From G963665405 sp963665405 (lineage in GTDB: Bacteria > Chloroflexota > Dehalococcoidia > Lucifugimonadales > G963665405), in the NCBI GenBank assembly GCA_963665405.2, contig CAXXUH010000003.1, forward strand, positions 124,001 to 188,000: a stretch of 64,000 nucleotides of DNA. The letters are read 5' to 3'. Each line of letters starts with the position of its first letter. Positions within the stretch are counted from its first letter, which is position 1. This document shows positions 27,117 through 35,861 of this stretch, one piece after another. Made by a program: the position numbers and the translations under genes. The notes beneath the pieces are model-generated. The model was not told the origin of the DNA. It ran no database searches and saw nothing but the letters and a program-made list of their open reading frames with translations.

Positions 27117-29162
27117 ATGGTGCCCCCAGACGACATCCTGGGCGCGATACCGACCTGGGTCGGCCTCTACCTGGTGTCGGCCGCCGCGTTCGCCGCCGCC
27201 GGACTGGTTCTGTACCGCCGGGTCGTTCGGCTCATCATGCTTGGGAAGCCGGTGAACCGGTTCGACCACCCGGTCCGGCGCCTCATCGGCGCGATCGGCC
27301 CCACCCTCGGACAGAGCAAGGTGCTCCAACGCGTATCGTTGCGGAGAGACCGCGCCGGACTCGCCCACGTCACCGTCTTCTGGGGGTTCCTGACCTTCAC
27401 CCTCAGCTACATCCTGTTCATCTTCGCGGACTCCGCATGGCGGCCGTTCTCGGCCTGGCTCCTCACCGACGTCGGCGTGAAGGCCTTCGCCTACTACGTG
27501 GACATCGTCGCCGCGACGCTTCTGGCGGTTCTGATATGGGCAGCGCTGCGACGATGGGTCGCGACGCCTCGACGGCTCTCCTTCGACCTGACACAGCAGC
27601 CCGAGGCGGCGATCATCCTGGTCCTGATCGCCCTGCTGATGATCCTCACCCTGCTGACCGAGGCGTTCTACGTCGCCGCGGGCGGGGCCGGACCGACAGC
27701 CTCGGCCCCGATCAGCCCGGCGATCGGGCGCCTGTTCATGGACGCCGGACTCCCCGGCGGGGTCGCCTCGAGCCTGCATCAACTCGCCTGGTGGGCGCAC
27801 GTCGCCGTCATCCTGGGATTCGCCGTCTACATCCCGCTCTCCAAACACATGCACCTGATCGCGTCTCCCTTCGGCTTCGTCTTCAGGTCTCTCGAACCGA
27901 TGGGGACCCTGTCGACGCCGACCGACCTGGAGACCGCCGAGCGCTTCGGCGCGTCGCGGCTCCAGGACTTCACCTGGCGCGAGCTGCTCGACGGCTACGC
28001 CTGTGCGGTCTGCGGCCGATGCACCGACAGCTGCCCGGCAAACATCAGCGGAAAGATCCTGTCGCCGATGCATATCGTCGAGAACCTGAAGGACCACGTC
28101 GACGAGACAGGCCCCGGCGTCGCCCGCGGGACGGACGAACAGGACGAGAAGCCTCTGATAGGGCGCCGGATCCAAGAGGAGGCTCTCTGGGACTGCCTGA
28201 CCTGCGGCGCCTGCGTCGAGGAGTGCCCCGTGGGCGTCGAGCACATCGAGACCATCGTGGACATGCGCCGCCACCTGGTCATGGAGGAGGCCAGGATGCC
28301 CGAGGGCGCGACCAGCGCCCTCCTGAGTATGGAGCAGCGGGGCCATCCGTGGAAGGGAACGACCTTCACTCGGACCGACTGGGCGGACGGCATGGACCTC
28401 AAAACGCTCGCCGACCACCCGGACGCCGAGGTCCTCTTCTGGGTCGGGTGCACCGCCGCCCTGGAGCAGCGGAGCCAGGCCATAGCGCGCTCGATGGCCT
28501 CGGTCTTGAAGCGCGCGGGGGTCGACTTCGCCATCCTGGGTACCGAGGAGGCCTGCACCGGAGACCCGGCGCGACGCATGGGAAACGAGTATCTCTATCA
28601 GACGCTCGCCAAACAGAACATCGAGACCTTCACCCGCTACAACGTCAAGAAGATCGTGACGATCTGTCCACACTGCTTCAACACCATCAAGAACGAGTAC
28701 CCGCATCTGGGCGCGAGCTACGAGGTCCAGCACTACAGCGAGTTCGTCGCCGACCTGATCGAGCAGGGAAAGATACGGCCGGTCGTCCGGCTTGAGACCA
28801 CCGTGGCCTACCACGACTCGTGCTACCTGGGCCGGCACAACGGGGTCTACGACGCCCCGCGGGCCATCGCGAACGCCATTCCCGGCCTCCAGCTGGTCGA
28901 GATGGAGAAGAACCGGGAGCGCGGCTTCTGCTGCGGGGCGGGCGGCGGCCACATGTGGATGGAGGAGGGCCGGGGACGGCGGGTGAACCACCTCCGAACG
29001 GAGCAGTTCATCGAGACGGGGGCCGATACGGTCGGGGTGTCCTGTCCCTTCTGCCTTCAGATGTTCGTCGAGGGCGTCGGCTCGGTCGAGTCGCCGGGAC
29101 CGAAGGAGGCCAAGGACCTTCTGGAGCTACTCGCCGACAGCCTGGGAGATCCTGTGGACTAG
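27117..29162 (+). CDS. Membrane-bound Fe-S oxidoreductase (heterodisulfide reductase-like)
   Basis: This 681-residue protein fuses three parts. The N-terminus (about 1-270) has six hydrophobic helices with spaced histidines (H-V-T-V-F-W-G, H-Q-L-A-W-W-A-H), as in the heme b subunit NarI/DsrM. A dicluster ferredoxin domain follows, with C-A-V-C-G-R-C-T-D-S-C-P and C-L-T-C-G-A-C-V-E-E-C-P. Two CCG domains end it (C-P-H-C-F, D-S-C-Y-L-G-R, F-C-C-G-A-G-G-G, S-C-P-F-C), as in HdrB/GlpC. It probably passes electrons between the quinone pool and a cytoplasmic partner such as an acyl-CoA dehydrogenase/ETF. The ATG at 27117 follows CGGAG; upstream in-frame codons overlap the previous gene and are rejected. 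Confidence 0.92.
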   Translation: MVPPDDILGAIPTWVGLYLVSAAAFAAAGLVLYRRVVRLIMLGKPVNRFDHPVRRLIGAIGPTLGQSKVLQRVSLRRDRAGLAHVTVFWGFLTFTLSYILFIFADSAWRPFSAWLLTDVGVKAFAYYVDIVAATLLAVLIWAALRRWVATPRRLSFDLTQQPEAAIILVLIALLMILTLLTEAFYVAAGGAGPTASAPISPAIGRLFMDAGLPGGVASSLHQLAWWAHVAVILGFAVYIPLSKHMHLIASPFGFVFRSLEPMGTLSTPTDLETAERFGASRLQDFTWRELLDGYACAVCGRCTDSCPANISGKILSPMHIVENLKDHVDETGPGVARGTDEQDEKPLIGRRIQEEALWDCLTCGACVEECPVGVEHIETIVDMRRHLVMEEARMPEGATSALLSMEQRGHPWKGTTFTRTDWADGMDLKTLADHPDAEVLFWVGCTAALEQRSQAIARSMASVLKRAGVDFAILGTEEACTGDPARRMGNEYLYQTLAKQNIETFTRYNVKKIVTICPHCFNTIKNEYPHLGASYEVQHYSEFVADLIEQGKIRPVVRLETTVAYHDSCYLGRHNGVYDAPRAIANAIPGLQLVEMEKNRERGFCCGAGGGHMWMEEGRGRRVNHLRTEQFIETGADTVGVSCPFCLQMFVEGVGSVESPGPKEAKDLLELLADSLGDPVD

Positions 29163-29173
29163 CCTGCTCCCGC

Positions 29174-29557
29174 TCAGCCGTCCTGAACCGGCGGAGTCGC
29201 CTCGCCGCCGGCGACGATCAGATGGAGGTCCCGGCTGAACTGACCCTTGGTGACGACGGCGTCGCATCCTAGCGATCTGGCCGTGTCCAAACCCTCGACG
29301 TCCGAGTGCGGACCGTACGCCACGATCCTGGGCCGATCCTCCCGAGAGATCAGCTCCTCGACGATCGGGGTCCAGGTGTCTCTAGCAGCCTCCAGGTCGA
29401 CAAGTACGAGGGCCACGCCGCCCTGGGCGAGGCTGTCCCAGAAAACGTCTCCGGTGGCGGCCTGCCTCACAGTCAGGCCGTGCGGGCCCGCGGCGTTCTG
29501 GATCCTCGGCAGGAAGAACAGGTTCCCTGAGACGACGATGACCGTCTTGCCTTCCAT
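29174..29557 (-). CDS. Response-regulator-receiver-like protein
   Basis: This 127-residue protein has the alternating strand-helix layout of a CheY-like receiver (T-V-I-V-V-S-G, A-L-V-L-V-D-L-E, P-R-I-V-A-Y-G-P, A-V-V-T-K-G). The central Asp sits at the end of strand three, and the final Lys is in strand five. The N-terminal acidic pair is absent (V-S-G-N instead), so phosphorylation is doubtful. There is no output domain. The ATG overlaps the TGA of the aquaporin gene (TGATG), so the two are coupled. A longer upstream extension is antisense noise. Confidence 0.7.
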   Translation of the reverse strand: MEGKTVIVVSGNLFFLPRIQNAAGPHGLTVRQAATGDVFWDSLAQGGVALVLVDLEAARDTWTPIVEELISREDRPRIVAYGPHSDVEGLDTARSLGCDAVVTKGQFSRDLHLIVAGGEATPPVQDG

Positions 29558-30291
29558 CACACCCCCGACTGCGGCTCGCGGTTCAAGAAGGCGAGCTGGT
29601 AGACCAGTCCGGCCAGCGCGGCGCCCGCCAGCGGACCCACCCAGTAGACCCAGTGGTCGGCCCACTCCACCGCCACGACCGCCGGCCCGAAAGACCGGGC
29701 AGGATTGATCGACGCCCCGGTGAACGGGCCCGCCGCCAGAGTGCCCACCAGCACGGCGAACCCTATCGCGAGAGGGGCCAAGTTGCCGGCTCCTCCCCTG
29801 GGGTCGATTGCCGTCGCGAAGACGACGAAGACCAGCAGGAACGTGAGCACCAGCTCGATCACCACTCCCATGCCCGCGCTGACTCCGGGGGCCAGACCGT
29901 GCGCACCCAACGTGCCCTCTATTGCGTCCGGAACGACCCAGGAGACCAGGACCGCACCGATGAGTGCTCCCGAAAGCTGGGCGACGACGAACACGATCCC
30001 CTTAGGAACGGAGATCTTCCGAGTCACCACGGCGGCGAAGGTGACCGCCGGATTGATATAGCCCCCCGAGATGTGGCCGATCGCGAACACCAGCAGCGCA
30101 ATAGCCAGCCCGTGACCCATCGCGATGACGACCAGCCTGGCCGGGGTCAGATCGCCGCCAACCAGGCTGCCGCTGGCGACCACCGCCCCAACTCCCATGA
30201 AAACGAACAGGAGTGTGGCGACGAACTCGGCCAGGGCGCCGCGCAGATCCTCCAAAGAAATCAGCTCGCTCTTGTCAGTCGTTTGTTCCAC
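29557..30291 (-). CDS. Aquaporin / glycerol-facilitator family channel
   Basis: This 244-residue membrane protein has six helices and both NPA boxes: I-N-P-A-V-T-F and I-N-P-A-R-S-F-G-P. The family conducts water, glycerol or small solutes. Arg after the second NPA is present (N-P-A-R). I place the start at GTG 30291 since AGGAAC precedes it and the longer N-terminus comes from a repeat. It is followed by the receiver-like gene with a one-base overlap. Confidence 0.92.
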   Translation of the reverse strand: MEQTTDKSELISLEDLRGALAEFVATLLFVFMGVGAVVASGSLVGGDLTPARLVVIAMGHGLAIALLVFAIGHISGGYINPAVTFAAVVTRKISVPKGIVFVVAQLSGALIGAVLVSWVVPDAIEGTLGAHGLAPGVSAGMGVVIELVLTFLLVFVVFATAIDPRGGAGNLAPLAIGFAVLVGTLAAGPFTGASINPARSFGPAVVAVEWADHWVYWVGPLAGAALAGLVYQLAFLNREPQSGV

Positions 30292-30352
30292 AGTTCCTAC
30301 TTCGTAGGGGGCACGGGTGCCCGCCCGACTATCATTCCTGAGAGATTCGTAG

Positions 30353-30372
30353 GGGCGCACGGCCGTGCGCCC
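30353..30372. repeat. Perfect 20-base GC palindrome
   Basis: GGGCGCAC-GGCC-GTGCGCCC preceded by GTAG, identical to the copy at 25935-25954. A degenerate relative sits 40 bases away (near 30309). The element lies between galU and the aquaporin gene. Confidence 0.8.
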
Positions 30373-30375
30373 GGG

Positions 30376-31236
30376 CTATCGTTCCTTTAGCCAGGAGCTC
30401 AAATCGGCCGACGTCGCGTCGCGTTGGAGCGCCACGTGGATCGATGCCTTTAACAAGCCCAGGGGCGTACCGGTGTCGAAGTGGACGCCCGGAAATCGAT
30501 AGGCGTAGGCCTTCTCGGAGCGGAGGACCGCCGCGATGGCATCGGTGAGCTGCAGCTCACCGAGCGCCCCCGGGGTCACCCTCCTAAGCTCTTCGAAGAC
30601 CCGAGGGCTGAGGACGTACCGCCCGATTATCGCCAGGTTCGACGGGGCGTCGGCCAGCGCGGGCTTCTCCACCATCCGCACGATCTCGGAGACCCTGTCT
30701 GTCACGGGCACCGGATCGACGATCCCCAGGTGCGGGACCGCCTCGTCGGGGACCTCCTTCACGGCGATGACGCTGCCGCCGTGCTCATGGTACAGGTCCA
30801 CCATCGCGCCTATCGTCGGCGAGTCATGGAATATCAGGTCGTCCGGCAAAAAGACCGCGAAGGGCTCGTCGCCGACCAGGTCGTTCGCCATCAGGACCGC
30901 GTGGCCCAGGCCCAGAGCCTCCCGCTGATAGACGTAGCTCACGTCGGCCATGTCGGAGATGGCCCTCATTCGATCGAGCAGCGCCCGGTCCCCTCGGCGC
31001 TCGAGCGCCCGCTCCAGATCGGGGACGTGGCCGAAATAGCCGCCAACCACGGCGTCCTGGCCCTCGGACAGGACCAGGACGATCTTCTCGATCCCCGCCC
31101 TGGCTGCCTCTTCGACCGCGAAGTGTATCGTCGGCGTGTCGAGGACGGGTAGCATCACCTTCGGCACCGACCGCGTGGCTGGAAGAAACCTCGTACCGAA
31201 GCCCGCCGCCGGGATGACCGCCTTCCTAACTTTCAA
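30376..31236 (-). CDS. galU: UTP--glucose-1-phosphate uridylyltransferase
   Basis: This 286-residue nucleotidyltransferase has the GalU signature: V-I-P-A-A-G-F-G-T-R-F-L-P-A-T at the N-terminus, V-P-K-V-M-L-P-V-L-D, L-G-L-G-H-A-V, F-L-P-D-D-L-I, V-E-K-P and H-F-D-T-G-T-P. It makes UDP-glucose for cell-envelope glycans. I use TTG 31236 because AGAGGGG lies six bases upstream and the nucleotide-binding strand starts immediately. Upstream extension of this frame is antisense to nothing real and has poor composition. Confidence 0.93.
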   Translation of the reverse strand: MKVRKAVIPAAGFGTRFLPATRSVPKVMLPVLDTPTIHFAVEEAARAGIEKIVLVLSEGQDAVVGGYFGHVPDLERALERRGDRALLDRMRAISDMADVSYVYQREALGLGHAVLMANDLVGDEPFAVFLPDDLIFHDSPTIGAMVDLYHEHGGSVIAVKEVPDEAVPHLGIVDPVPVTDRVSEIVRMVEKPALADAPSNLAIIGRYVLSPRVFEELRRVTPGALGELQLTDAIAAVLRSEKAYAYRFPGVHFDTGTPLGLLKASIHVALQRDATSADLSSWLKER

Positions 31237-31294
31237 AGACACCCCTCTGATGTGTTCTCTGGAATCGCGCGATCTACGGGACCTGGTGCCACGA

Positions 31295-32566
31295 TCAGGC
31301 TGCGGCGAGCTGTCCCGTGCTGTACACTCGGCGCAGGATCGGCTGACCCGCCCAAAGACCGAGCATGACGACGACGAAAAGTATGCCCGTCGTGATGAGG
31401 ACCGGTGGCGCCGAGAAGGCGTTGGCGAAGAACCCGTAGCCGAGGTTGGCGAAGGCCATGATTCCCCCGGCATGCAGGACGTAGAGGCTCGCGATGCGCC
31501 CTCGCAGCCGGTCCGGAGCGATCGACTGGACGTAGGTGTTGGTCAGCGCCATGAACGTCGCCTGGGAGGCACCCATGGCGGCCCCGAACCCCACCGCCAT
31601 CGGCAGGTTTCCCGAAAGGGCCAACAGTACGGGAGCGACGCCGCTGACCAGCCCGGTGATCAGCAGCATCTGTCCTTTTCTGCGCTCGCTCCTGATGCCG
31701 GCGATCATCAGCGTGGCCAGCAAGGACCCGCCACCGAATCCCATCATGATGTACGAGACCATCCAGCCGTCGTCGGCGCCAAGGCTCTGCTGCGTGAACA
31801 CCGGCAGCATGGAATCGAAGGACATCACAAGCGCGCAGTGAAAGGCCACCATGATGACGAAGACGGCGATGGTCTGGTGCGAGTAGATGTAGGCGAGCCC
31901 ATCCACCATGCTGCGGAGGATCCGTTGCTCTCCCCGCGCCTCCCCCTTCGAAACCGTGTGGGTCCGCAGCATGAAAACGGCGCTGAGGCCCTGGAACACG
32001 GCGCTCATGACCAGGACACCCACTACGTCCACCAGGCCGGCCTGCCACAACGTAGCGGCGACCACCAGACCGAGGAAGCGAGGCCCATGCCGGGTGGCTG
32101 CGGTGAGGGTGATCGCGTTGAGCAGCAGCTCCCGAGGCACCTGATTTGGCACCAGTGACTGGATCGCAGGCTCCTGGGTTGCCCTCATGGAGCCCGCGAC
32201 GAAGGCGAGTATCGCGACGTGCCAGATCTGAAGCGCCCCGGAAAGCGCCAGCCCGGCAAGCGTCGCGGCTACGACGGCACCTGCCGCCGAAGCCGTGAAG
32301 GCCAGATTCCGGCGGTCGAGGCGGTCCGCCATCAGACCGGCGAACGGAGAGACCACGAGGAAGGGAATCATCGAGCTGAATACGATGACTCCCACCCATA
32401 TGGCGTTGGACTCCTCTTGAACCATCCACGTGGCCGCGGCGACGAACGTCCACAACGAGGCTGATGAGAAGATTCCGGCGAACCATGTGTTCCTGAAATC
32501 CCTGTGTCTCAGGGCCGCGAAATGAGGCAGGTCGGCCAGACCCTGCGGCCCTCGGACCTTCAACAA
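31295..32566 (-). CDS. Major facilitator superfamily transporter
   Basis: This 423-residue protein has about twelve hydrophobic helices. The loop between helices 2 and 3 carries G-L-M-A-D-R-L-D-R-R, the MFS motif A. The overall pattern (N-terminal F-R-N-T-W-F-A-G, T-Q-E-P-A-I-Q-S-L-V-P near helix 5, Q-S-I-A-P-D-R-L-R-G-R in the second half) matches the EntS-like MFS_3 group of exporters. Substrate cannot be inferred. The start is a TTG with a weak upstream signal. Upstream is a family-2 repeat. Confidence 0.88.
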   Translation of the reverse strand: MLKVRGPQGLADLPHFAALRHRDFRNTWFAGIFSSASLWTFVAAATWMVQEESNAIWVGVIVFSSMIPFLVVSPFAGLMADRLDRRNLAFTASAAGAVVAATLAGLALSGALQIWHVAILAFVAGSMRATQEPAIQSLVPNQVPRELLLNAITLTAATRHGPRFLGLVVAATLWQAGLVDVVGVLVMSAVFQGLSAVFMLRTHTVSKGEARGEQRILRSMVDGLAYIYSHQTIAVFVIMVAFHCALVMSFDSMLPVFTQQSLGADDGWMVSYIMMGFGGGSLLATLMIAGIRSERRKGQMLLITGLVSGVAPVLLALSGNLPMAVGFGAAMGASQATFMALTNTYVQSIAPDRLRGRIASLYVLHAGGIMAFANLGYGFFANAFSAPPVLITTGILFVVVMLGLWAGQPILRRVYSTGQLAAA

Positions 32567-32662
32567 TGGATTCGTGCCTGGAAGCTTGCGTGGGGCAAAA
32601 CTACTCGATTATATCAGTCGCCACCGTGCTTCGGAAGCGCGCGCGACACTGGCAGGATCTTT

Positions 32663-32875
32663 TCAAAGTCCGGTACTAGGCCAGCCAGCATGTGATTCCA
32701 CAGGTCCGACTTTCCAGAGCGTAGGGGCGCACAGGGCGTGCGAAAGGCCCCGGCCGGGGGTTCCGAAGGGGGCAGAGCCCCCTTTGCGGGGTTTGGGGTG
32801 CCCCAATCCATTGGGCGGGTGGGCGGGAATTAAAAGGCACCCCAATGGGGAAGGTACGGGGGAGCAGGGGGGGGG
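32663..32875. repeat. Dispersed repeat, family 2
   Basis: This copy closely matches 14320-14520, including the degenerate GC palindrome (GTAGGGGCGCACAGGGCGTGCG) and the GGGTTCCGAAGGGGGCAGAG hairpin. It ends in a run of G (32868-32876). Confidence 0.8.
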
Positions 32876-32962
32876 GGATGAAAAGGCCGTACAACGCTGG
32901 CTAGGTGCGCGGCAAGCTCGGGCGTTCCCTGTGAAGTCGATGCCGGGAGCAGCCGGCCCGGC

Positions 32963-33955
32963 TTACGGCGTCGGCGCGTAGTCGGGAACGAAACCCTCTT
33001 GCCGCAGCTCGGCCCACAGCGCCCCTGGGATGGAATGACGCGCCATCTCAAGGTTCTCCTCCACCTCGGACATCGACCGGGCTCCCGGGATCGTCGCGGC
33101 GACGACCGGGTGCGCCAGCCCGAACTGGAGGGCCGCCGCCTTGAGAGGGACGCCGTGCCGGTCGCAGACGGACTTGATCCCGCGGGCTCTCTCCAGTACT
33201 TCGGCCGGGACGCGCTCGTAGAAGTAGGTCGCGTCGGGAGACAGGTCCGACGCGAGGACGCCGCTGTTGTACGGCCCTCCGAGGATGATACTGATGCCCT
33301 TCTTCTCGCAGAGCGGGAACAGCTCCGGACCGGCGGATTGGTCGAGTAGCGTGTAGCGGCCGGCCACCAGAAAGCAGTCGAAGTCCCCCTCTTCGGCGAG
33401 GCGCATCAGGGGCTCCCAGTTGTCCATCCCCATGCCGATCGCCTTCACGACGCCCTGAGCTCGAAGGTCGACCAGCGCCGGCATCGCCTCCGAGAGCACC
33501 CGCGGCAGGTTCTCCTCCTGCTCGTCGGCATCGTGGATCAGCACGATATCCGTATGGTCGAGCCGCAACCTCTCAAGGCTGTCCTCCAGCGCCTTCAACA
33601 CCCCGTCCCGGCTAAAGTCCCAGCGAAAGTCGACCGACGGGAGATTTGCGAACTGCGGCAGGTCTGGGGGCCTTTCGGCGGCCTCCAGCACCCGGCCCAC
33701 CTTGGTCGAGAGCACGAAGCTGCTCCGGGGAATGTCTTCGAGGGCCTGACCGAAATACCGCTCGCTCTTGCCGAGGCCGTACTGCGGCGCCGTGTCCAGC
33801 AGCCTCACGCCCAGGTCGAGGGCCCGGTGGATGGTGGCAACCGCGTCGTCCTGACTCACGTCGGAAAAGAGGCCGCCGAGGGGGGCGCCACCCAGGCCAA
33901 GCCTGGTGACCGCCACCTCCGTTTTCCCGATCTTCACGGTCTTGAGAGGGTCCAT
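32963..33955 (-). CDS. Aldo/keto reductase
   Basis: This 330-residue TIM-barrel oxidoreductase has the AKR catalytic tetrad in place: Asp54 and Tyr59 in L-L-D-T-A-P-Q-Y-G, a Lys in S-T-K-V-G-R, and His in V-L-I-H-D-A-D. The combination with D-F-S-R-D-G-V and the length point to the L-fucose/D-galactose dehydrogenase or pyridoxal 4-dehydrogenase subgroup. NAD(P)-binding residues near G-A-R-S are visible. The ATG at 33955 follows AAAGGCGGG. It is divergent from the pterin dehydratase gene. Confidence 0.9.
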   Translation of the reverse strand: MDPLKTVKIGKTEVAVTRLGLGGAPLGGLFSDVSQDDAVATIHRALDLGVRLLDTAPQYGLGKSERYFGQALEDIPRSSFVLSTKVGRVLEAAERPPDLPQFANLPSVDFRWDFSRDGVLKALEDSLERLRLDHTDIVLIHDADEQEENLPRVLSEAMPALVDLRAQGVVKAIGMGMDNWEPLMRLAEEGDFDCFLVAGRYTLLDQSAGPELFPLCEKKGISIILGGPYNSGVLASDLSPDATYFYERVPAEVLERARGIKSVCDRHGVPLKAAALQFGLAHPVVAATIPGARSMSEVEENLEMARHSIPGALWAELRQEGFVPDYAPTP

Positions 33956-34091
33956 CGTCCCGCCTTTCAATGGAAGCGTTCCAGCGCGGGCCTGGCGGCG
34001 TCTCCCGACGTCGCCCCCAGGGCCGGCCACCGTGCTACGATAAGCGATCATCGCCACCGGCCACAAGCACCGCGACCCAGGAGGAGCAGTT

Positions 34092-34436
34092 ATGTCCCTG
34101 ACGAAGGAAAGATGTGTGGCATGCCGTGCCGATTCACCGAAGGTGACCGACGAGGAGCTTCCGGGACTCCGCGCCTCCGTCTCCGAGTGGAACATCACGG
34201 AGGAGGACGGGATCCCTCATCTCGAACGCACCTTCAAGACGGCGGACTTCGCAGGCGCCATGGCACTGGGGGCCGCCGTCGGAAGGGCTGCGGACGAAGA
34301 GGACCATCACCCGCGCATCACCGTCGAGTGGGGGAGGGTCAACGTCGCCTGGTGGACCCACAAGATCAAGGGACTCCATCGCAACGACTTCATCATGGCG
34401 GCCAAGACCGACGAGATCTCCGACAGCCTGCGATGA
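34092..34436 (+). CDS. Pterin-4a-carbinolamine dehydratase
   Basis: This 114-residue protein ends in the family signature E-D-H-H-P followed by V-x-V-x-W-W-T-H and a final N-D-F. The enzyme dehydrates 4a-hydroxytetrahydropterin; in bacteria without aromatic hydroxylases it may serve pterin or molybdopterin metabolism. The first 20 residues contain an extra C-V-A-C pair, a common extension in this family. The ATG at 34092 has an excellent GGAGGAG ribosome binding site. No phenylalanine hydroxylase gene is near. Confidence 0.93.
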   Translation: MSLTKERCVACRADSPKVTDEELPGLRASVSEWNITEEDGIPHLERTFKTADFAGAMALGAAVGRAADEEDHHPRITVEWGRVNVAWWTHKIKGLHRNDFIMAAKTDEISDSLR

Positions 34437-34641
34437 CGGGTCCGCCCGCCGTGGCTCCTGTTGCCACCCGCCTGTCATTGCGCTAACATTTCACGGGCCT
34501 TCAGTTTCGTAGATCGGCGGCTCGCACCGGCCCGCGGCGAGATCGGACGATCGGATCATTCCATCGCCCGGTTAGCCCGCTCCGTCGGCGGGTATCTACC
34601 ATTACGGTCTCCGGAGAGTGCGCCGCAGGAGGATCATCCCG

Positions 34642-35850
34642 TTGAACGACGTCGTCGTCGTGGGGGCAGGCCCCGCAGGTAACATCGCCGCCCAGATGCT
34701 TGCGAGCAAGGGCCTGAAGGTTCTCGTCCTCGATTGGCGAGAGAATATAGGCGACAAGCTCTGCACCGGAATCATCGGACGCGAGTGCCTGGAACGCTTT
34801 CGACCGGACCCAGCCCACGTTCATCGAGCGGCCCGAGCAGTCACAGTGGTGGCCCCCTCGGGAAAGCGCCATCGCGTAGCCAAGAGCGCGCCACAGGCAT
34901 ACGTCATAGACCGCGTGTCGTTCGTCGCATCAGTGGCGAAACGCGCCGTCGATGCGGGAGCGACCTACGAGCTGGGCGAGAAGGTCACCGGCGTCCAGGT
35001 CTCGTCCAGTGGGGTCGGTCTGACAACGGAGGGACGCCGAGGCCGGCGTCGCTGCGAAGCACGGGTCATGATCGTCGCCAGCGGCTTCGGGTCGCCGGTT
35101 ACCCGCATGGCCGACCTTGTCAACGGACACCGCGGCGAGTACATGCTAGGCAGCCAGGCCGAGGTCGTCGCCGAGGGGCTCGAGGATGCCGAAGTCTACC
35201 TGGGGAACGGGATCGCTCCCGGCTCGTTCGGCTGGCTCGTTCCCATCAGCGGGTCCCGGTCCCTGGTCGGTCTCGCTTCCAGCAGCCGGCTCAACGGACA
35301 CATGGGAAGCTTCCTGTCTATGCTGGAGCAGAAGGGCAAGATTCAGGGGACCATCATGACGCCGCAGCAGTGGGGGATTCCTCTGGGCCCGCTCCCGAGG
35401 ACCTACGGAGACAGGGTGCTCGTGGCAGGCGACGCTGCCGGGTTCGCCAAGCCGACTACCGGCGGTGGAATCTACTACGCGCTGCTCTCCGGCGAGCTGG
35501 CAGCCGAGACCGTGTACGAGTCCCTGGCTGCCGGCGATCTGTCGAGTCGGAGGCTCAGCCGGTACGAGAAGCGGTGGAAAGCGGTGCTGGGACCCGAGAT
35601 CAGCGTGGGGTACAACGCGCGCCGGCTCTACGAAGGGTTGGGTGACGGACAGATCGAGCGACTGGTCGATGCCTTCCTGTCCCCCGACGCTCAGCACGAG
35701 TTCATGGACTCGCCCGACTTCTCGTTCGACTGGCACAGCGGGCTCATCGGCAAGGTATTAGGGCACCGGTATCTGGGGAAGCTGGTGGCGTCGTTCGGAC
35801 CGGCGGTCGTGCCGATGATGTCCCGCATACTTCGCTTCGGCGGCCCGTGA
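34642..35850 (+). CDS. FAD-dependent oxidoreductase, geranylgeranyl reductase family
   Basis: This 402-residue flavoprotein begins with the Rossmann motif V-V-V-V-G-A-G-P-A-G and has a second FAD-contacting motif, R-V-L-V-A-G-D-A-A-G-F-A-K-P-T-T-G-G-G-I. These match the geranylgeranyl reductase / archaeol-type reductase family, which saturates isoprenoid chains. In this window it could act on the polyprenyl lipids used by the UbiA-type enzyme, though the two are not linked. The TTG at 34642 is set by AGGAGG nine bases upstream; a GTG at 34618 would put that site inside the gene. Soluble or peripheral membrane. Confidence 0.88.
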   Translation: MNDVVVVGAGPAGNIAAQMLASKGLKVLVLDWRENIGDKLCTGIIGRECLERFRPDPAHVHRAARAVTVVAPSGKRHRVAKSAPQAYVIDRVSFVASVAKRAVDAGATYELGEKVTGVQVSSSGVGLTTEGRRGRRRCEARVMIVASGFGSPVTRMADLVNGHRGEYMLGSQAEVVAEGLEDAEVYLGNGIAPGSFGWLVPISGSRSLVGLASSSRLNGHMGSFLSMLEQKGKIQGTIMTPQQWGIPLGPLPRTYGDRVLVAGDAAGFAKPTTGGGIYYALLSGELAAETVYESLAAGDLSSRRLSRYEKRWKAVLGPEISVGYNARRLYEGLGDGQIERLVDAFLSPDAQHEFMDSPDFSFDWHSGLIGKVLGHRYLGKLVASFGPAVVPMMSRILRFGGP

Positions 35851-35861
35851 GCCGGCCGTTG

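Noticed and set aside
26937..28991. Minus-strand frame of about 680 codons
   Set aside because: It is antisense to the Fe-S oxidoreductase and prenyltransferase genes; no domain or start signal.
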